Assembly: GCA_963704505.1 (NCBI GenBank)
Contig: OY969912.1
Coordinates: 1,240,001-1,304,000, forward strand
Reading direction: 5' to 3'
Source: VRUE01 sp963704505
Lineage (GTDB): Bacteria; Actinomycetota; Thermoleophilia; Solirubrobacterales; 70-9
Length of the DNA stretch: 64,000 bases
In this document: positions 23,904 to 32,718 of the stretch, one piece after another
Layout of the letters: each line of letters begins with the position of its first letter
How positions within the stretch are numbered: position 1 is the first letter of the stretch
Notes under the pieces: model-generated
Databases searched by the model: none
Seen by the model: only the letters and a program-made list of their open reading frames with translations
Told to the model about the DNA's origin: nothing
Program-made: the position numbers and the translations under genes

Positions 23904-25438
23904 TTGGGACACGTCACTTCACCGGCCAGCGGCGGGATCTCGACCGGCGTGAACTTTTCGAACGCCGGGTGCGAGCCGACCCGCCTGATCCACGAGCATT
24001 CCTGGTTCTGGGCGGGGTTGGCGCCGGCGTAGCCGAGGATCGTGGCCGGGTTGCTTTCGTTCGAGAGGTCGAGCTGCAGGCCGGCTTCCGTGTTCAGGCT
24101 GCTGGCCTGGTCGTTGTAGACGATCGGCTGCGGGCAGCCGGGGTAGATCTTCGCCAGCGACAGTTTGCCGTTGCCGGGAGCGAAGCTCGAGCCCGCCGTG
24201 TTGCCGGACCAGCAGTTCCCGCCGCCGGTCGCGTCGTTCCAGAAGTCGAATTCCCCGTTCGGGTCGGTCCCTTCCCGGCCCATCGAGTTTTCGACGATCT
24301 GGTTGTTGATGTTCTTCGCGTCGTTGCCCGTGTTGGCGACGTAGATTTCGCCGGGGCCCGAGAAGGACGCGACTCCCCACTTGTAGTTCCCGAAGATGTT
24401 GTTGTTTTTGACGATGTTGCCGTCGCCGCCGTAGAGGACGACGCCGACGCCGGTCGGGTAGTTGATCGTCAGGTTGCCGAGTTTGCCCAATCCGGCCGAG
24501 ACCGTTTTGAAGGCCGAGCCGGAGAGGAAGTAGTTGTAGTTGTTCCAGAACACGTTGTTCTTTTCGAACACGTTCCAGCCGTTCGGCTCATAGCCCTCGC
24601 TGTCGAGCGTGTTGGGGACGATGCCGGCGCCGTTGTTGAAGAAGTCGGATTCTTCGATCCGCACGTACTTCGAGTTGGTGCCGGAGTAGCCGAGCACGTT
24701 TTCGTAGCTCTGGTCGTTTTTCAGCAGCGTCCATTTCGGGCTGCGCTGGCAGACCCGGGCCGGCACTTCGTGATCGGTCCAGGTCGTGCTGTCGCACGGC
24801 GTTTCGCCGACGTAGAAGGCCGAGTCGCCCTGGTGGTAACCGGAGGAGTTGATCATCTTGCCGCCCAGGCAGCCCTTGGAGAAGAGCCCGTAGGAGCGGT
24901 TGTCGGAGGCGAGCAGGTTGTTCATCGTGAAGCCGTCGCATTCCTGGCCGGTCTGCGTGGCGGCGTGGATGAAGAAGCCGTTCGATTCGTAGTTGCGCGC
25001 CCACATGTTCTTGATCACGACGCCATTGACGTCAACGGCCTCGATCCCGTTCTGGGCCGGGCCGAGCGGGCCCTTGGCGTTCTTGCCTTCGAGGATCGTC
25101 TTCTTCGGATCCTTCTTGGCGCCCATGATCGTCAGGCCTTCGAAGTTCTTCTTCTTCTTGGAGCCATCGAGGATCACGCCCTCGATGTACTTGCCGGGCT
25201 TGACCTTGACGTAGGCCTTGACCTTGCGGTTCGCCTTCTTGGCTTTGAATGAGCCGGCCGCGTCGACGCCCTTCTGGACGGTCCGGTACTTGCAGCCGTG
25301 CTTGCAGACTTCGAAGGTCTTCGACTTCGGAGGCTGCTTCTTCGTCTTCTTGCCGTTGCTCTTCGCCAGTGCGCTGGAGGCGCCGAAGACGCCGAGGCAG
25401 AGGACGAGCAGGGACAGAACCGCAAACCTGAGCTTCAT
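23900..25438 (-). CDS. Exported right-handed beta-helix protein
   Basis: 512 aa from the ATG at 25438, preceded by AAGGAG. An open frame continues 270 codons further upstream but is antisense to the SDR gene and is rejected. The signal peptide is FAVLSLLVLCLGVFGASSALA. A basic Lys-rich stretch follows, then a parallel beta-helix of the pectate-lyase/NosD type with Asn-rich rungs (GVVIKNMWARNYESNGFFIH, then NIVKNNNIFGNYKWGVASF). NosD-like beta-helix proteins take part in copper-centre maturation, which fits the cupredoxin and oxidase genes that follow. A polysaccharide-active role is the alternative. First gene of a four-gene operon. Confidence 0.85.
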   Translation of the reverse strand: MKLRFAVLSLLVLCLGVFGASSALAKSNGKKTKKQPPKSKTFEVCKHGCKYRTVQKGVDAAGSFKAKKANRKVKAYVKVKPGKYIEGVILDGSKKKKNFEGLTIMGAKKDPKKTILEGKNAKGPLGPAQNGIEAVDVNGVVIKNMWARNYESNGFFIHAATQTGQECDGFTMNNLLASDNRSYGLFSKGCLGGKMINSSGYHQGDSAFYVGETPCDSTTWTDHEVPARVCQRSPKWTLLKNDQSYENVLGYSGTNSKYVRIEESDFFNNGAGIVPNTLDSEGYEPNGWNVFEKNNVFWNNYNYFLSGSAFKTVSAGLGKLGNLTINYPTGVGVVLYGGDGNIVKNNNIFGNYKWGVASFSGPGEIYVANTGNDAKNINNQIVENSMGREGTDPNGEFDFWNDATGGGNCWSGNTAGSSFAPGNGKLSLAKIYPGCPQPIVYNDQASSLNTEAGLQLDLSNESNPATILGYAGANPAQNQECSWIRRVGSHPAFEKFTPVEIPPLAGEVTCPK

Positions 25439-25451
25439 CGTGCTCCTTGTT

Positions 25452-25482
25452 CCGTGGGTGTGAGTAGGTCCCCCTCCCACGG
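25452..25482. promoter_or_regulatory. Inverted repeat in leader of copper operon
   Basis: CCGTGGG (25452-25458) and CCCACGG (25476-25482) form a 7-bp dyad with a 17-base spacer, 14 bases upstream of the beta-helix ATG. It could be an operator or a leader hairpin near the ribosome binding site. No matched promoter was identified. Confidence 0.35.
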
Positions 25483-25561
25483 GCTCCCTGCCCTCAAAAA
25501 CTCTAGCGGAGGGAGAAAGTTGCGCATCGGCCACCCGCCGCCCTTGCCATAGAGTCACGGC

Positions 25562-26404
25562 GTGCCTGCCGTCCTGATCACCGGAGCCAGCCGCGGCATC
25601 GGTCGCGCCACCGCTCTGCGCCTCGCGGGGTCGGGCTGGGACGTCTTCGCGACGGTCCGCGGCTCCGAGGACGGTGAGCGGCTCACCGCCGAGGCGCCCG
25701 CGGGACGGGTCCAGGCGATCGAGCTCGACGTCACCGATGCCGGCCAGATCGCCGCGCTCGACGGCCGGCTGCCGGAGCGGCTCGACGCCGTCGTCAACAA
25801 CGCCGGCATCGTCGTCGGCGGGCCGATCGAGAGCCTCTCGGCCGAGGACCTGCGACACCAGATGGACGTCAACGTGGTCGGCGCCGTCGCCCTGACCAAC
25901 GCAGTGCTGCCGAGGCTGCGCGAGAGCCGCGGCCGGATCGTCTTCCTCTCCTCGCTGAGCGGACTGATCTCGACGCCGATGACCGGCGCCTACAACGCCT
26001 CGAAGTTCGCGATCGAGGCGATCGCCGATGCCTGGCGGCTCGAGCTGCGGCCCTGGGGCATCGAGGTCGTCCTGGTCGAGCCGGCGATGACCGACACCGA
26101 CCTCTGGCGACAGGCCCCTGAGACCCTCAAGGGCGAAGAAGCGGAGTTGTCGGCCGAGCACCGCGACCTCTATGCCGGGCACCTGGCCGGGATGCGGAAG
26201 TTGATCCCGCGGGCCCAGAAGATGGCCAAGCCGGTCGACGGCGTCGCCAAGGTGATCGAACACGCTCTCACCACCCAGCGCCCCCGAGCCCGTTACGCGA
26301 TCGGCGCCGACGTCAAGGCCCAGGCGGCGTTCAGCGCGATCGCGCCGACGCGGGTGAAGGACCGCGTCTTCGGGCTCGCCACCGGCACGCCCCGCAAGCC
26401 CTGA
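25562..26404 (+). CDS. Short-chain dehydrogenase/reductase
   Basis: 280 aa, GTG start. Classical SDR: the cofactor loop TGASRGIG (7-14), NNAG, catalytic Ser in FLSSLSG and Tyr-x3-Lys in YNASK. The Rossmann fold binds NAD(P)H, with Arg11 in the loop favouring NADP. The extended C-terminal region resembles the SDRs that act on lipid or steroid-like substrates, but the substrate cannot be told from sequence. It is divergent from the copper operon; no other gene is obviously in its unit. Confidence 0.88.
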   Translation: MPAVLITGASRGIGRATALRLAGSGWDVFATVRGSEDGERLTAEAPAGRVQAIELDVTDAGQIAALDGRLPERLDAVVNNAGIVVGGPIESLSAEDLRHQMDVNVVGAVALTNAVLPRLRESRGRIVFLSSLSGLISTPMTGAYNASKFAIEAIADAWRLELRPWGIEVVLVEPAMTDTDLWRQAPETLKGEEAELSAEHRDLYAGHLAGMRKLIPRAQKMAKPVDGVAKVIEHALTTQRPRARYAIGADVKAQAAFSAIAPTRVKDRVFGLATGTPRKP

Positions 26405-26428
26405 GCGGCGCCGCCGGTCGCCGGGCGC

Positions 26429-27106
26429 TCAGTCCTGGCGCGGGTCGTCGGCGTCGAGGAGCCAGTGGAAGACGACCGTGCAGAACCAGCCGTCGTCTTC
26501 GGGGACCAGGTTGAAGCGGCTGACCGCGTGCTGGCCGCCCTCGTGGTCCCCGTAGAGAAGGTCGACCGAGAGGGCTTCGGGAACGTCGAGGACCTCGCTG
26601 ACGGCCCGGTGCAGCTCATCGCTGTCGTCGCGCAGCGCCGCCTGCCAGAAGCCGGTGTCGCCGCTGGCGATGTAGAGGTCGCGCTGCTGGTGGCGGAAGT
26701 CCTCGATCGGCCCGTAGTGGCGCTCGCTGCGGGCATGCAGCCCATGCTCGAGCGCCCTGTGGGACTCATGGACGGGGTTGTCGGTGATCAGGTCGTAGCG
26801 CTGCAGGACCGCCAGCCCGGCGCCGACGTTGCGCAGGGGTATCGCCAGGTAGATCACCCCGTCGATGCGCTCGACCAGCCCGTGGCCCGAGGAGACGTGG
26901 AAGTTCTGCCCGTCGCCGAAGATGATGTCCTGGTCGGGGTCCTCCGGCCTCGAGGGAGTCAGGACCGGGCGCAGGCCGAGCAGTAGCGCCCGCTCGGAGA
27001 CCCGCGCGGCGCGATTGGCCGAGCGGGTCGAGGCGAAGGTCGCCGCGCCGAGAAAGATCGTCCCCACGGCGGTTCCGATCTCGGCGATGGTTCCGATGTC
27101 GGCCAT
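26429..27106 (-). CDS. Hypothetical protein with N-terminal membrane segment
   Basis: 225 aa. One hydrophobic segment at residues ~4-25 (IGTIAEIGTAVGTIFLGAAT) is followed by RSANRAARVSERA and a soluble beta-rich domain (GVIYLAIPLRNVGAGLAVLQ). This layout, with the membrane helix, a basic stretch and a conserved L-R-N-x-G-x-G strand, recurs in actinobacterial proteins of unknown function. It is convergent with the SDR gene and single. Confidence 0.65.
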   Translation of the reverse strand: MADIGTIAEIGTAVGTIFLGAATFASTRSANRAARVSERALLLGLRPVLTPSRPEDPDQDIIFGDGQNFHVSSGHGLVERIDGVIYLAIPLRNVGAGLAVLQRYDLITDNPVHESHRALEHGLHARSERHYGPIEDFRHQQRDLYIASGDTGFWQAALRDDSDELHRAVSEVLDVPEALSVDLLYGDHEGGQHAVSRFNLVPEDDGWFCTVVFHWLLDADDPRQD

Positions 27107-27152
27107 TCGGGCAATCGTTTCAGGAAAGCCCAGTCAGTAAGGAGGAGTCGAG

Positions 27153-27521
27153 ATGGTGAAGAGGATCGAGGGTATGCCGCCCGGGACGATCGGCCTGGAA
27201 GCATCGGGCGAGCTGAGCAAGGCGGACTATTCGGAGGTGATGGAGCCGGCCCTGCGCGAGGCGCTGGAGAGCGGCGAGATCCGCATGCTGTTCAGGCTCA
27301 CCGACTTCAAGGGCCTCGGTCACGGTGCCTGGTTCGAGGACCTGAAGACGGGCCTCGGTCTCGGCTACGGCCACCACTCTGCCTGGAAGCGCTCGGCGAT
27401 CGTCACCGACGTCGAGTGGGTTGCCAAGGCCTACGCGCTTTTCACCTGGGTCACCCCCGGTGAGGTGCAGATCTTCGACCTCGGCCAGATCGATGAGGCG
27501 CGGGACTGGGTCGCGGCCTGA
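27153..27521 (+). CDS. SpoIIAA-like (STAS fold) protein
   Basis: 122 aa, ATG with a GGAGGAG site 5-10 bases upstream. The pattern GTIGLEASGELSKADYSEVM, followed by LFRLTDFKGL and a long stretch ending TPGEVQIFDLGQIDEARDW, matches the SpoIIAA-like family (DUF3478). This has the STAS fold but not the anti-anti-sigma phosphorylation serine. The family is proposed to bind lipids or nucleotides; the role is unproven. Single gene. Confidence 0.8.
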   Translation: MVKRIEGMPPGTIGLEASGELSKADYSEVMEPALREALESGEIRMLFRLTDFKGLGHGAWFEDLKTGLGLGYGHHSAWKRSAIVTDVEWVAKAYALFTWVTPGEVQIFDLGQIDEARDWVAA

Positions 27522-27523
27522 TT

Positions 27524-28012
27524 TCAGGCGTCGCTCTGTTCCGCCAACTTGAGTAGGAACGGTGGGAGCTTGCCGGCCCCGAAGTCATAGAAGCGCGCCC
27601 ATTCGGGAGTGATCGAGATACGCGCCTGCTGGTCGAAGATGGCGCGCACCTGCTCTTCGAACCCCTCGAGATCGGTCCCGCCCTCGGTCTTTGCCGCGGC
27701 TTCGAAGTACTCGGGCGCAACGCCGTCGACGATCTCGATCGAGGCGGTGCCGCGGATCAGCAGCTGCTTCGCATCGCTCGAGGAGATGCCCGCGTCGATC
27801 GTCACCGCCACGTTCGGGCGCTCTCTCAGAGCGGCGACCTTCGGCGCCGAGGTCGCCGTACAGACGAAGAGCTTCCCGGCCTTCCAGAGGAACCCGACCG
27901 GAACCACGCGAGGAAATCCGTCGAGCCCGCCATAGGCGAGCCGAGCGGGCTGGGGGGACCGCAGTAGTTCTTGGGCACCCGGGTCGTCGAGCTGCTCCAG
28001 GCCGTTGCTCAT
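27524..28012 (-). CDS. Pyridoxamine 5'-phosphate oxidase-fold protein
   Basis: 162 aa from the ATG at 28012; the frame continues upstream through the tRNA-Thr gene and is rejected there. The split-barrel FMN/F420-binding pattern is visible: LLRSPQPARLAYGGLDGFPR, VVPVGFLWKAGKLFVCTAT, then KVAALRERPNVAVTID. Actinobacterial members often use F420 or FMN to reduce small molecules, or bind haem. It ends next to the SpoIIAA-like gene (convergent). Confidence 0.82.
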   Translation of the reverse strand: MSNGLEQLDDPGAQELLRSPQPARLAYGGLDGFPRVVPVGFLWKAGKLFVCTATSAPKVAALRERPNVAVTIDAGISSSDAKQLLIRGTASIEIVDGVAPEYFEAAAKTEGGTDLEGFEEQVRAIFDQQARISITPEWARFYDFGAGKLPPFLLKLAEQSDA

Positions 28013-28035
28013 CGCTTCGCCTTCCTGTAGGACCA

Positions 28036-28108
28036 AGCCGACGATCGGATTTGAACCGATGACCCCTTCATTACGAGTGAAGTGCTCTACCAACTGAGCT
28101 ACGCCGGC
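28036..28108 (-). tRNA. tRNA-Thr (anticodon CGT)
   Basis: On the minus strand the acceptor GCCGGCG pairs with CGTCGGC (one G-T pair). The D arm is GCTCAGTTGGTAGAGC, the anticodon stem CTTCA/TGAAG carries loop CTCGTAA (anticodon CGT), and the T arm is TCGGTTCAAATCCGA. The discriminator is T and CCA is not encoded. Flanked by the PPOX-fold gene and, divergently, the TMEM175-like gene. Confidence 0.95.
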
Positions 28109-28136
28109 GCGCGCGCCCCATTCTAGGATCACCGGG

Positions 28137-28814
28137 ATGCCCAGGTCGGAGACGGCAAAGCGACGGGACGAGCACGAGGTCGAGTTCGCTCGGATCGTCG
28201 CCTTCAGCGATGGCGTCTTCGCGATCGCGATCACCCTGCTCGTCCTCGGCCTCAGCGTGCCGCCCGACCTCCACGGGAAGGCCTTCGAGACGGCTCTCTG
28301 GGATCAGCGCGACGGCGTCTTCGCCTATGCGCTCAGCTTTGCCGTGATCGGGCGGTTTTGGATCACCCATCACACGTTCTTCTCGGAAGTCACCCGCTTC
28401 GACGGCAGGCTGCTCTCGCTGAACCTCTTCTATCTCGCCTGGATCGTCCTGATCCCCTTCAGCAGCCAGGTGCTCGGCGACCATGGGAGCGAGGACGGGG
28501 CCGTGATCCTCTACGCCTTGAACCTCGCCGGGGTGGTCCTGGTCAACCTGCTGATGATGACCGACGCCCGGCGGGCCGGCCTGACCAAACCCGACACGGT
28601 CGACGCGCGGGAAGGGCGGCGGCGGGCGCTGGTCGTCGCGATCGTCTTCCTGATCTCGATACCGGTCGCCCTGGTCAGCGTCTCGATCGCCGAGCTGATC
28701 TGGCTCTACCTCTTCATCGAACCGATAGTCCGTCGAACCCTTGCTCGCCGCAAGAGGGCGGCGGGGCCCTCAGCGGGGCTTGGAGATGAAGGAGACCGAC
28801 CTGCCGGGCCTTGA
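28137..28814 (+). CDS. TMEM175 family potassium channel-like protein
   Basis: 225 aa, six predicted transmembrane helices. It starts with the family hallmark FSDGVFAIAITLLVL in helix 1, whose Phe/Ser/Asp cluster structures the pore. Bacterial TMEM175 proteins form tetrameric K+-permeable channels with hydrophobic gating. ATG start. The 3' end overlaps the convergent lipoprotein gene by 45 bases. Confidence 0.88.
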   Translation: MPRSETAKRRDEHEVEFARIVAFSDGVFAIAITLLVLGLSVPPDLHGKAFETALWDQRDGVFAYALSFAVIGRFWITHHTFFSEVTRFDGRLLSLNLFYLAWIVLIPFSSQVLGDHGSEDGAVILYALNLAGVVLVNLLMMTDARRAGLTKPDTVDAREGRRRALVVAIVFLISIPVALVSVSIAELIWLYLFIEPIVRRTLARRKRAAGPSAGLGDEGDRPAGP

Positions 28815-29171
28815 GCAGCTGACGACGATCCCCGCGTCGGCCTGGTTCGCGAAGCAGGTGTACTGGCTCACCTTGCAGCTGTAGTGCGAGGCGCCGCTCG
28901 GGCTGTGGCACTTCGGTTCGCCGTTCCAGATCGCGACGACCGGCTTGGCTTCCGAGCAGCTGACCCCCGTCGCCCGCACTTCGCCCTTCAAGGCGGCGAC
29001 GCCCTTACAGACCTGCGCGCTCGCCCCGGGCGGCGCTGCCGAGGTCGACGCCGGCGCTTCTTCGGTGGCGGTCGAGTCGCCGGAGGAGCCGCAGCCGGCC
29101 AGCGCCAATACGACACCCGCCAGAGCGGCGACGGCGAGCATGACGAGCGGGGTGGAGGCGCGGGTTGCCAT
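28770..29171 (-). CDS. Small lipoprotein, Cys-rich
   Basis: 133 aa from the ATG at 29171 (another in-frame ATG lies 9 bases earlier). Signal and lipobox: AALAGVVLALAGCGSS. The mature part has six cysteines (QVCKGV, VSCSEA, PKCHSP, YSCKVS, YTCFAN, VSCSRP), probably disulfide-bonded outside the membrane. Such DUF-like actinobacterial lipoproteins have no known role. It may be cotranscribed with the UDG gene 10 bases upstream. Confidence 0.7.
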   Translation of the reverse strand: MATRASTPLVMLAVAALAGVVLALAGCGSSGDSTATEEAPASTSAAPPGASAQVCKGVAALKGEVRATGVSCSEAKPVVAIWNGEPKCHSPSGASHYSCKVSQYTCFANQADAGIVVSCSRPGRSVSFISKPR

Positions 29172-29181
29172 CGGCGCCAAT

Positions 29182-29865
29182 CTAGCGGGAGAGCTCGAGC
29201 GCGCGGGCGATCGCCGCGTCCAGCATCGGCTCTGTCAGCCGCCCGGTGAACGTGTTCTGCTGGCTCGGGTGGTAGGAGCCGACCAAGGCCCATTTGCCGA
29301 CCTTCGCCTCGGCCAGGTGGCCGAAGCGCGGTTTGGGCCGCGGCGTCTCGGTGCCCATTGCCGCCAGTGCCCGCAGGGCACCGTCCCAGCCGAAGGAGCC
29401 GAGCGCGAGGATCGTCCGAGAACCGGCGAGCAGGTCGAGCTCACGCTCAAGGTAGGGCAGGCAGTTGTCGCGCTCGGACGGCGTCGGCTTGTTGGCGGGC
29501 GGCGCGCAGCGGACCGTCGCGGTGATCCAGACCCCGCTGAGCCGCAGTCCGTCGTCGCGGCTGACGGAGGCCGGCGCGCTCGCCACCCCCGCCCGGTGGA
29601 GCGCCGCGTAGAGCCAGTCGCCGGAGCGATCGCCCGTGAACATGCGCCCGGTCCGGTTCGCGCCGTGCGCGGCGGGGGCGAGGCCGACGATCGCCAGCGA
29701 CGCGCGCGGGTCGCCGAAGCCACTCAGCGGTCGCGCCCAGTACTCCTGGCCGCGGTAGCGGCGCGGCGGGTCCGCGGCACAGGCCTCCCGCCACTCGACC
29801 AGGCGCGGGCACTTCCGGCAGTCGTGGACCTCGGCGGCGAGTCGTTCGAGTCCTGAGGCACTCAT
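29182..29865 (-). CDS. Uracil-DNA glycosylase, family 5 (UDGb)
   Basis: 227 aa from the ATG at 29865 (MSASGLERLAAEVHDCRKCP); the longer frame is rejected. Iron-sulphur cysteines are visible in CRKC near the start and in VRCAPP and DNCLPYL further on. Active-site motif 1 is GLAPAAHGANRTGRMFTGD and motif 2 GSYHPSQQNTFTGRL. The Ala in motif 1 where family 1 has a catalytic Asp is typical of UDGb, which removes uracil and also deaminated purines in GC-rich actinobacteria and thermophiles. Confidence 0.88.
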   Translation of the reverse strand: MSASGLERLAAEVHDCRKCPRLVEWREACAADPPRRYRGQEYWARPLSGFGDPRASLAIVGLAPAAHGANRTGRMFTGDRSGDWLYAALHRAGVASAPASVSRDDGLRLSGVWITATVRCAPPANKPTPSERDNCLPYLERELDLLAGSRTILALGSFGWDGALRALAAMGTETPRPKPRFGHLAEAKVGKWALVGSYHPSQQNTFTGRLTEPMLDAAIARALELSR

Positions 29866-29907
29866 CGCGGTAACTGAATCACCCCCGGCAACCCATACGA
29901 TCCGCCG

Positions 29908-30504
29908 ATGCGAGCTGGGAGGCGCCGCGCTGCCATCCTCATAGCCCTGACCACGGTCACGGCGAGTGCCTTCGTCACCGGCTGCGGTGGGGGGGACGCG
30001 GGCCCCGGCGGCACGGCTGATGCCGAAAAGGCCGCCGATGCCGAGATCGTCAACACCGCGATCGGCCAGGAGCTGACCCTGATCGACGCCTACCGGCAAG
30101 GGCTACCGCTGCTCGGCGGCGAAGACAGGCGCGTGGCCCGTCATTTCATCGCCCAGGAGCAGGAACACATCAACGGCCTGACCAAACTGCTGCGTGGGCT
30201 CAACGGCGACTACGAAGGCGAAGCCGGCGAAACGGATTTCTCCGAAGTGAAGAGCGAGCGGGACTTCCTGACCCTCGCCTACGAAATGACGAGCGACCAA
30301 CTGACCGCCTACATATATGACGTCCCGAGTTTGGCCACGCCGGCCCCGCAGGCGCTGGCGGCGACGATGGCGGCGAACGAGGCCCAGCACCTCGTCGTCC
30401 TCAGGCAGGCGCTGGGGCTGGATCGAGTCGCCTCCGTCCCCGAGGGGTACGACAACGGAGAAATTCCGGCACCGCTTGAAAAAACCGGAGCGGATCGGGG
30501 ATGA
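29908..30504 (+). CDS. Ferritin-like domain lipoprotein
   Basis: 198 aa. Lipobox FVTGCGGGD near residue 26. The mature domain is a four-helix bundle with di-iron-type ligands: QELTLIDAY (helix 1), EQEHING (helix 2), then YEMTSDQ and NEAQHLVVLR (helices 3-4). Matches ferritin-like DUF4439-type exported proteins; iron binding or oxidation outside the membrane is plausible but unproven. 7 bases upstream of the MMPL gene, so probably the same transcript. Confidence 0.8.
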   Translation: MRAGRRRAAILIALTTVTASAFVTGCGGGDAGPGGTADAEKAADAEIVNTAIGQELTLIDAYRQGLPLLGGEDRRVARHFIAQEQEHINGLTKLLRGLNGDYEGEAGETDFSEVKSERDFLTLAYEMTSDQLTAYIYDVPSLATPAPQALAATMAANEAQHLVVLRQALGLDRVASVPEGYDNGEIPAPLEKTGADRG

Positions 30505-30511
30505 TCGCGCC

Positions 30512-32713
30512 GTGACCGGCCCTCTTTACGCGATCGGCCGCTTCTGCTCGCGCCACCACTACCCGACAATCGCCGTCTGGCTGGTCGCCGCGATCGCCCT
30601 GATCGTCGCCGGACAGGCCTCCGGGGACAAGACGAATGACAACCTGACGCTGCCGGGCACCGGCTCGACGATCGCCACCGAACTGCTCGAAGACAACCTG
30701 CCCGAACAGGCCTACGGCAGCAACCCACTCGCCTTCGAAGCCAAGAGCGGCAAGCTCACCGATCCGAGGTACGCCGCGGCGATCGAAGAATCGATCAAGC
30801 GCCTGAAGGCGATGCACGAGGTCAACTCCGCGATCAGCCCGCTCAGCAAGGAAGGCATCGCCAAAGGTCTGCTCAGCAAGGACCAGACGATTGCCTACAC
30901 GCCGGTGGTCCTCGGCGTCGGCCCCGGTGACCTGACCGAAGAGCAGGCCAACGCGGTCCTCGACGCCGCCGAGCCGGCGAAGAAGGCGGGGCTGGAGACC
31001 TCGGTCGGCGCCTACGTCGGCCAGCAGCTCTCCAAGCCCGACACCGGGGTCAGCGACGCGATCGGCATCGCGGCGGCGATCGTCATCCTGCTCTTCGCCT
31101 TCGGCACGGCGACGGCGATGGTGATGCCGATCGGCTCGGCGATCATCGGCCTGGCGATCTCACTCTCGGTGATCAGGCTGCTCGAGAACGCGGTCGAAGT
31201 GCCGAGCGTTGCCGCGACCCTGGCGACGATGATCGGCCTCGGGGTGGGGATCGACTACGCGCTCTTCATAGTCACCCGGCACAAACTCCAGCTCGGCGAA
31301 GGCATGGAGCTGCGCGAGTCGATCGCCCGCGCCACGGCGACCGCCGGCGGCGCCGTCGTCTTCGCCGGCTTCACCGTTGTGATCGCGCTCTGCTCGCTCG
31401 CCTTCGCAGGCATCCCCCTGGTTTCGACCCTCGGCTTCACCGCGGCGATCGCCGTCGTCGTCGCCGTCCTCGCCGCATCGACCTTGCTGCCGGCGATGCT
31501 CGGCGCCCTCGGTCCTCACATCAACTCGCTGCGCGTGCCCGGCACGAAGGGCGAATCTGACGACAACGAGCCGCACGGCTGGCGGCGCTGGGCGCGCGGA
31601 GTCGCCGACCGGCCCTGGCGCTCGGCGATCGCGGCGCTCGCCGTCCTCATCGTCCTTGCCCTGCCGATCTTCCAGCTCGAGCTCGGCCAGAACGACCTCA
31701 GCGCCCTGCCCAAGGACACCACCGCTCGGCAGAACTACGACTCGATGACCAAGGGCTTCGGCCCCGGCATCAACGGCCCGCTGCTGATCACCTCTGAATT
31801 CAAGAGCTCCGAGGAAGCCAAACAGTTGCTGCCGGTCCTGCAGAAAGCGGTGGCCGGCGCCGCCGACGTCGCCGGCGTCTCCGAACCGACCCTCGACCCG
31901 ACCGGCACCGTCGCCGTTTTCACCGCGATCTCCAAATCAGCCCCCTGGGCCGATGAGACCGTCAGCATGGTCGAAGGCCTGCGAGCCACCACGATCCCGG
32001 CCGCGGTCCGGGGTACCGGCGGCGTCGCCTACGTCGGCGGCCAGACCGCGGGCTACATCGACATGGCGAGCCAGATCGCCGACAAGCTGCCGCTGATGAT
32101 CGGGATCGTCGTCGGGCTCAGCTTCATCGTCCTCCTGCTCGCCTTCCGCTCGCTGCTGGTGCCGATCAAGGCTGCGGCGATGAACCTGATCTCGGTCGCC
32201 GCCGCCTACGGCGTCGTCACCGCGGTCTTCCAGCTCGGCTGGGGCTCGTCGCTGATCGGGTTGGACCACTCGATCCCGATTGTCAGCTTCGTCCCCTTAT
32301 TGATGTTCGCGATCCTCTTCGGGCTCTCGATGGACTACGAGGTCTTCCTGATGACCCAGATGCGCGAGCACTACCGCCAGAACGAAGACGAGCGCGAGGC
32401 GGTGATCGAAGGGCTCGCCAACACCGGCCGCGTGATCACCTCGGCCGCCGCGATCATGGTCTGCGTCTTCACCAGCTTCGTCCTCAACGGCAACCCGATC
32501 GTCAAGGAGTTCGGCGTCGGCCTGGCAGTGGCGATCGCGATCGACTCCACCTTGGTGCGCTGCCTGCTGGTCCCGGCCGTGATGGTCCTGCTCGGCAAGA
32601 AAGCCTGGTGGATGCCGCGCTGGATGGACCGCTTCGTGCCCCACATCAGCATCGAGGGTGAGGAGTACTTCGCCCGCAAGGATGCCGAGCTCGCCGCCCA
32701 TCGGCCAGACTGA
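30512..32713 (+). CDS. MMPL/RND superfamily transporter
   Basis: 733 aa from the GTG at 30512; the open frame starts 65 codons earlier, inside the lipoprotein gene, with Arg-rich nonsense. Two repeats of six transmembrane helices are separated by extracytoplasmic domains (residues ~40-165 and ~390-530). The MMPL signatures IGLGVGIDYALFIVTRH and ILFGLSMDYEVFLMTQM are present; their Asp-Tyr pairs form the proton relay. Actinobacterial MMPL proteins export lipids to the envelope; the substrate is unknown here. Confidence 0.9.
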   Translation: MTGPLYAIGRFCSRHHYPTIAVWLVAAIALIVAGQASGDKTNDNLTLPGTGSTIATELLEDNLPEQAYGSNPLAFEAKSGKLTDPRYAAAIEESIKRLKAMHEVNSAISPLSKEGIAKGLLSKDQTIAYTPVVLGVGPGDLTEEQANAVLDAAEPAKKAGLETSVGAYVGQQLSKPDTGVSDAIGIAAAIVILLFAFGTATAMVMPIGSAIIGLAISLSVIRLLENAVEVPSVAATLATMIGLGVGIDYALFIVTRHKLQLGEGMELRESIARATATAGGAVVFAGFTVVIALCSLAFAGIPLVSTLGFTAAIAVVVAVLAASTLLPAMLGALGPHINSLRVPGTKGESDDNEPHGWRRWARGVADRPWRSAIAALAVLIVLALPIFQLELGQNDLSALPKDTTARQNYDSMTKGFGPGINGPLLITSEFKSSEEAKQLLPVLQKAVAGAADVAGVSEPTLDPTGTVAVFTAISKSAPWADETVSMVEGLRATTIPAAVRGTGGVAYVGGQTAGYIDMASQIADKLPLMIGIVVGLSFIVLLLAFRSLLVPIKAAAMNLISVAAAYGVVTAVFQLGWGSSLIGLDHSIPIVSFVPLLMFAILFGLSMDYEVFLMTQMREHYRQNEDEREAVIEGLANTGRVITSAAAIMVCVFTSFVLNGNPIVKEFGVGLAVAIAIDSTLVRCLLVPAVMVLLGKKAWWMPRWMDRFVPHISIEGEEYFARKDAELAAHRPD

Positions 32714-32718
32714 GTGAC

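Noticed and set aside
22477..25252. Plus-strand frames of 362 and 427 codons opposite the copper operon
   Set aside because: Val/Asp/Arg-biased shadows of well-supported minus-strand genes.
25439..26263. N-terminal extension of the beta-helix frame
   Set aside because: It is antisense to the SDR gene and precedes a clear AAGGAG-ATG and signal peptide at 25438.
27524..28234. Longer PPOX frame containing VAQLVEHFTRNEGVIGSNP-like sequence
   Set aside because: The extra part translates the tRNA-Thr gene; the true start is the ATG at 28012.
30317..30511. 65-residue Arg-rich N-terminal extension of the MMPL transporter
   Set aside because: It lies within the ferritin-like lipoprotein gene in another frame; the GTG at 30512 starts a typical MMPL N-terminus.
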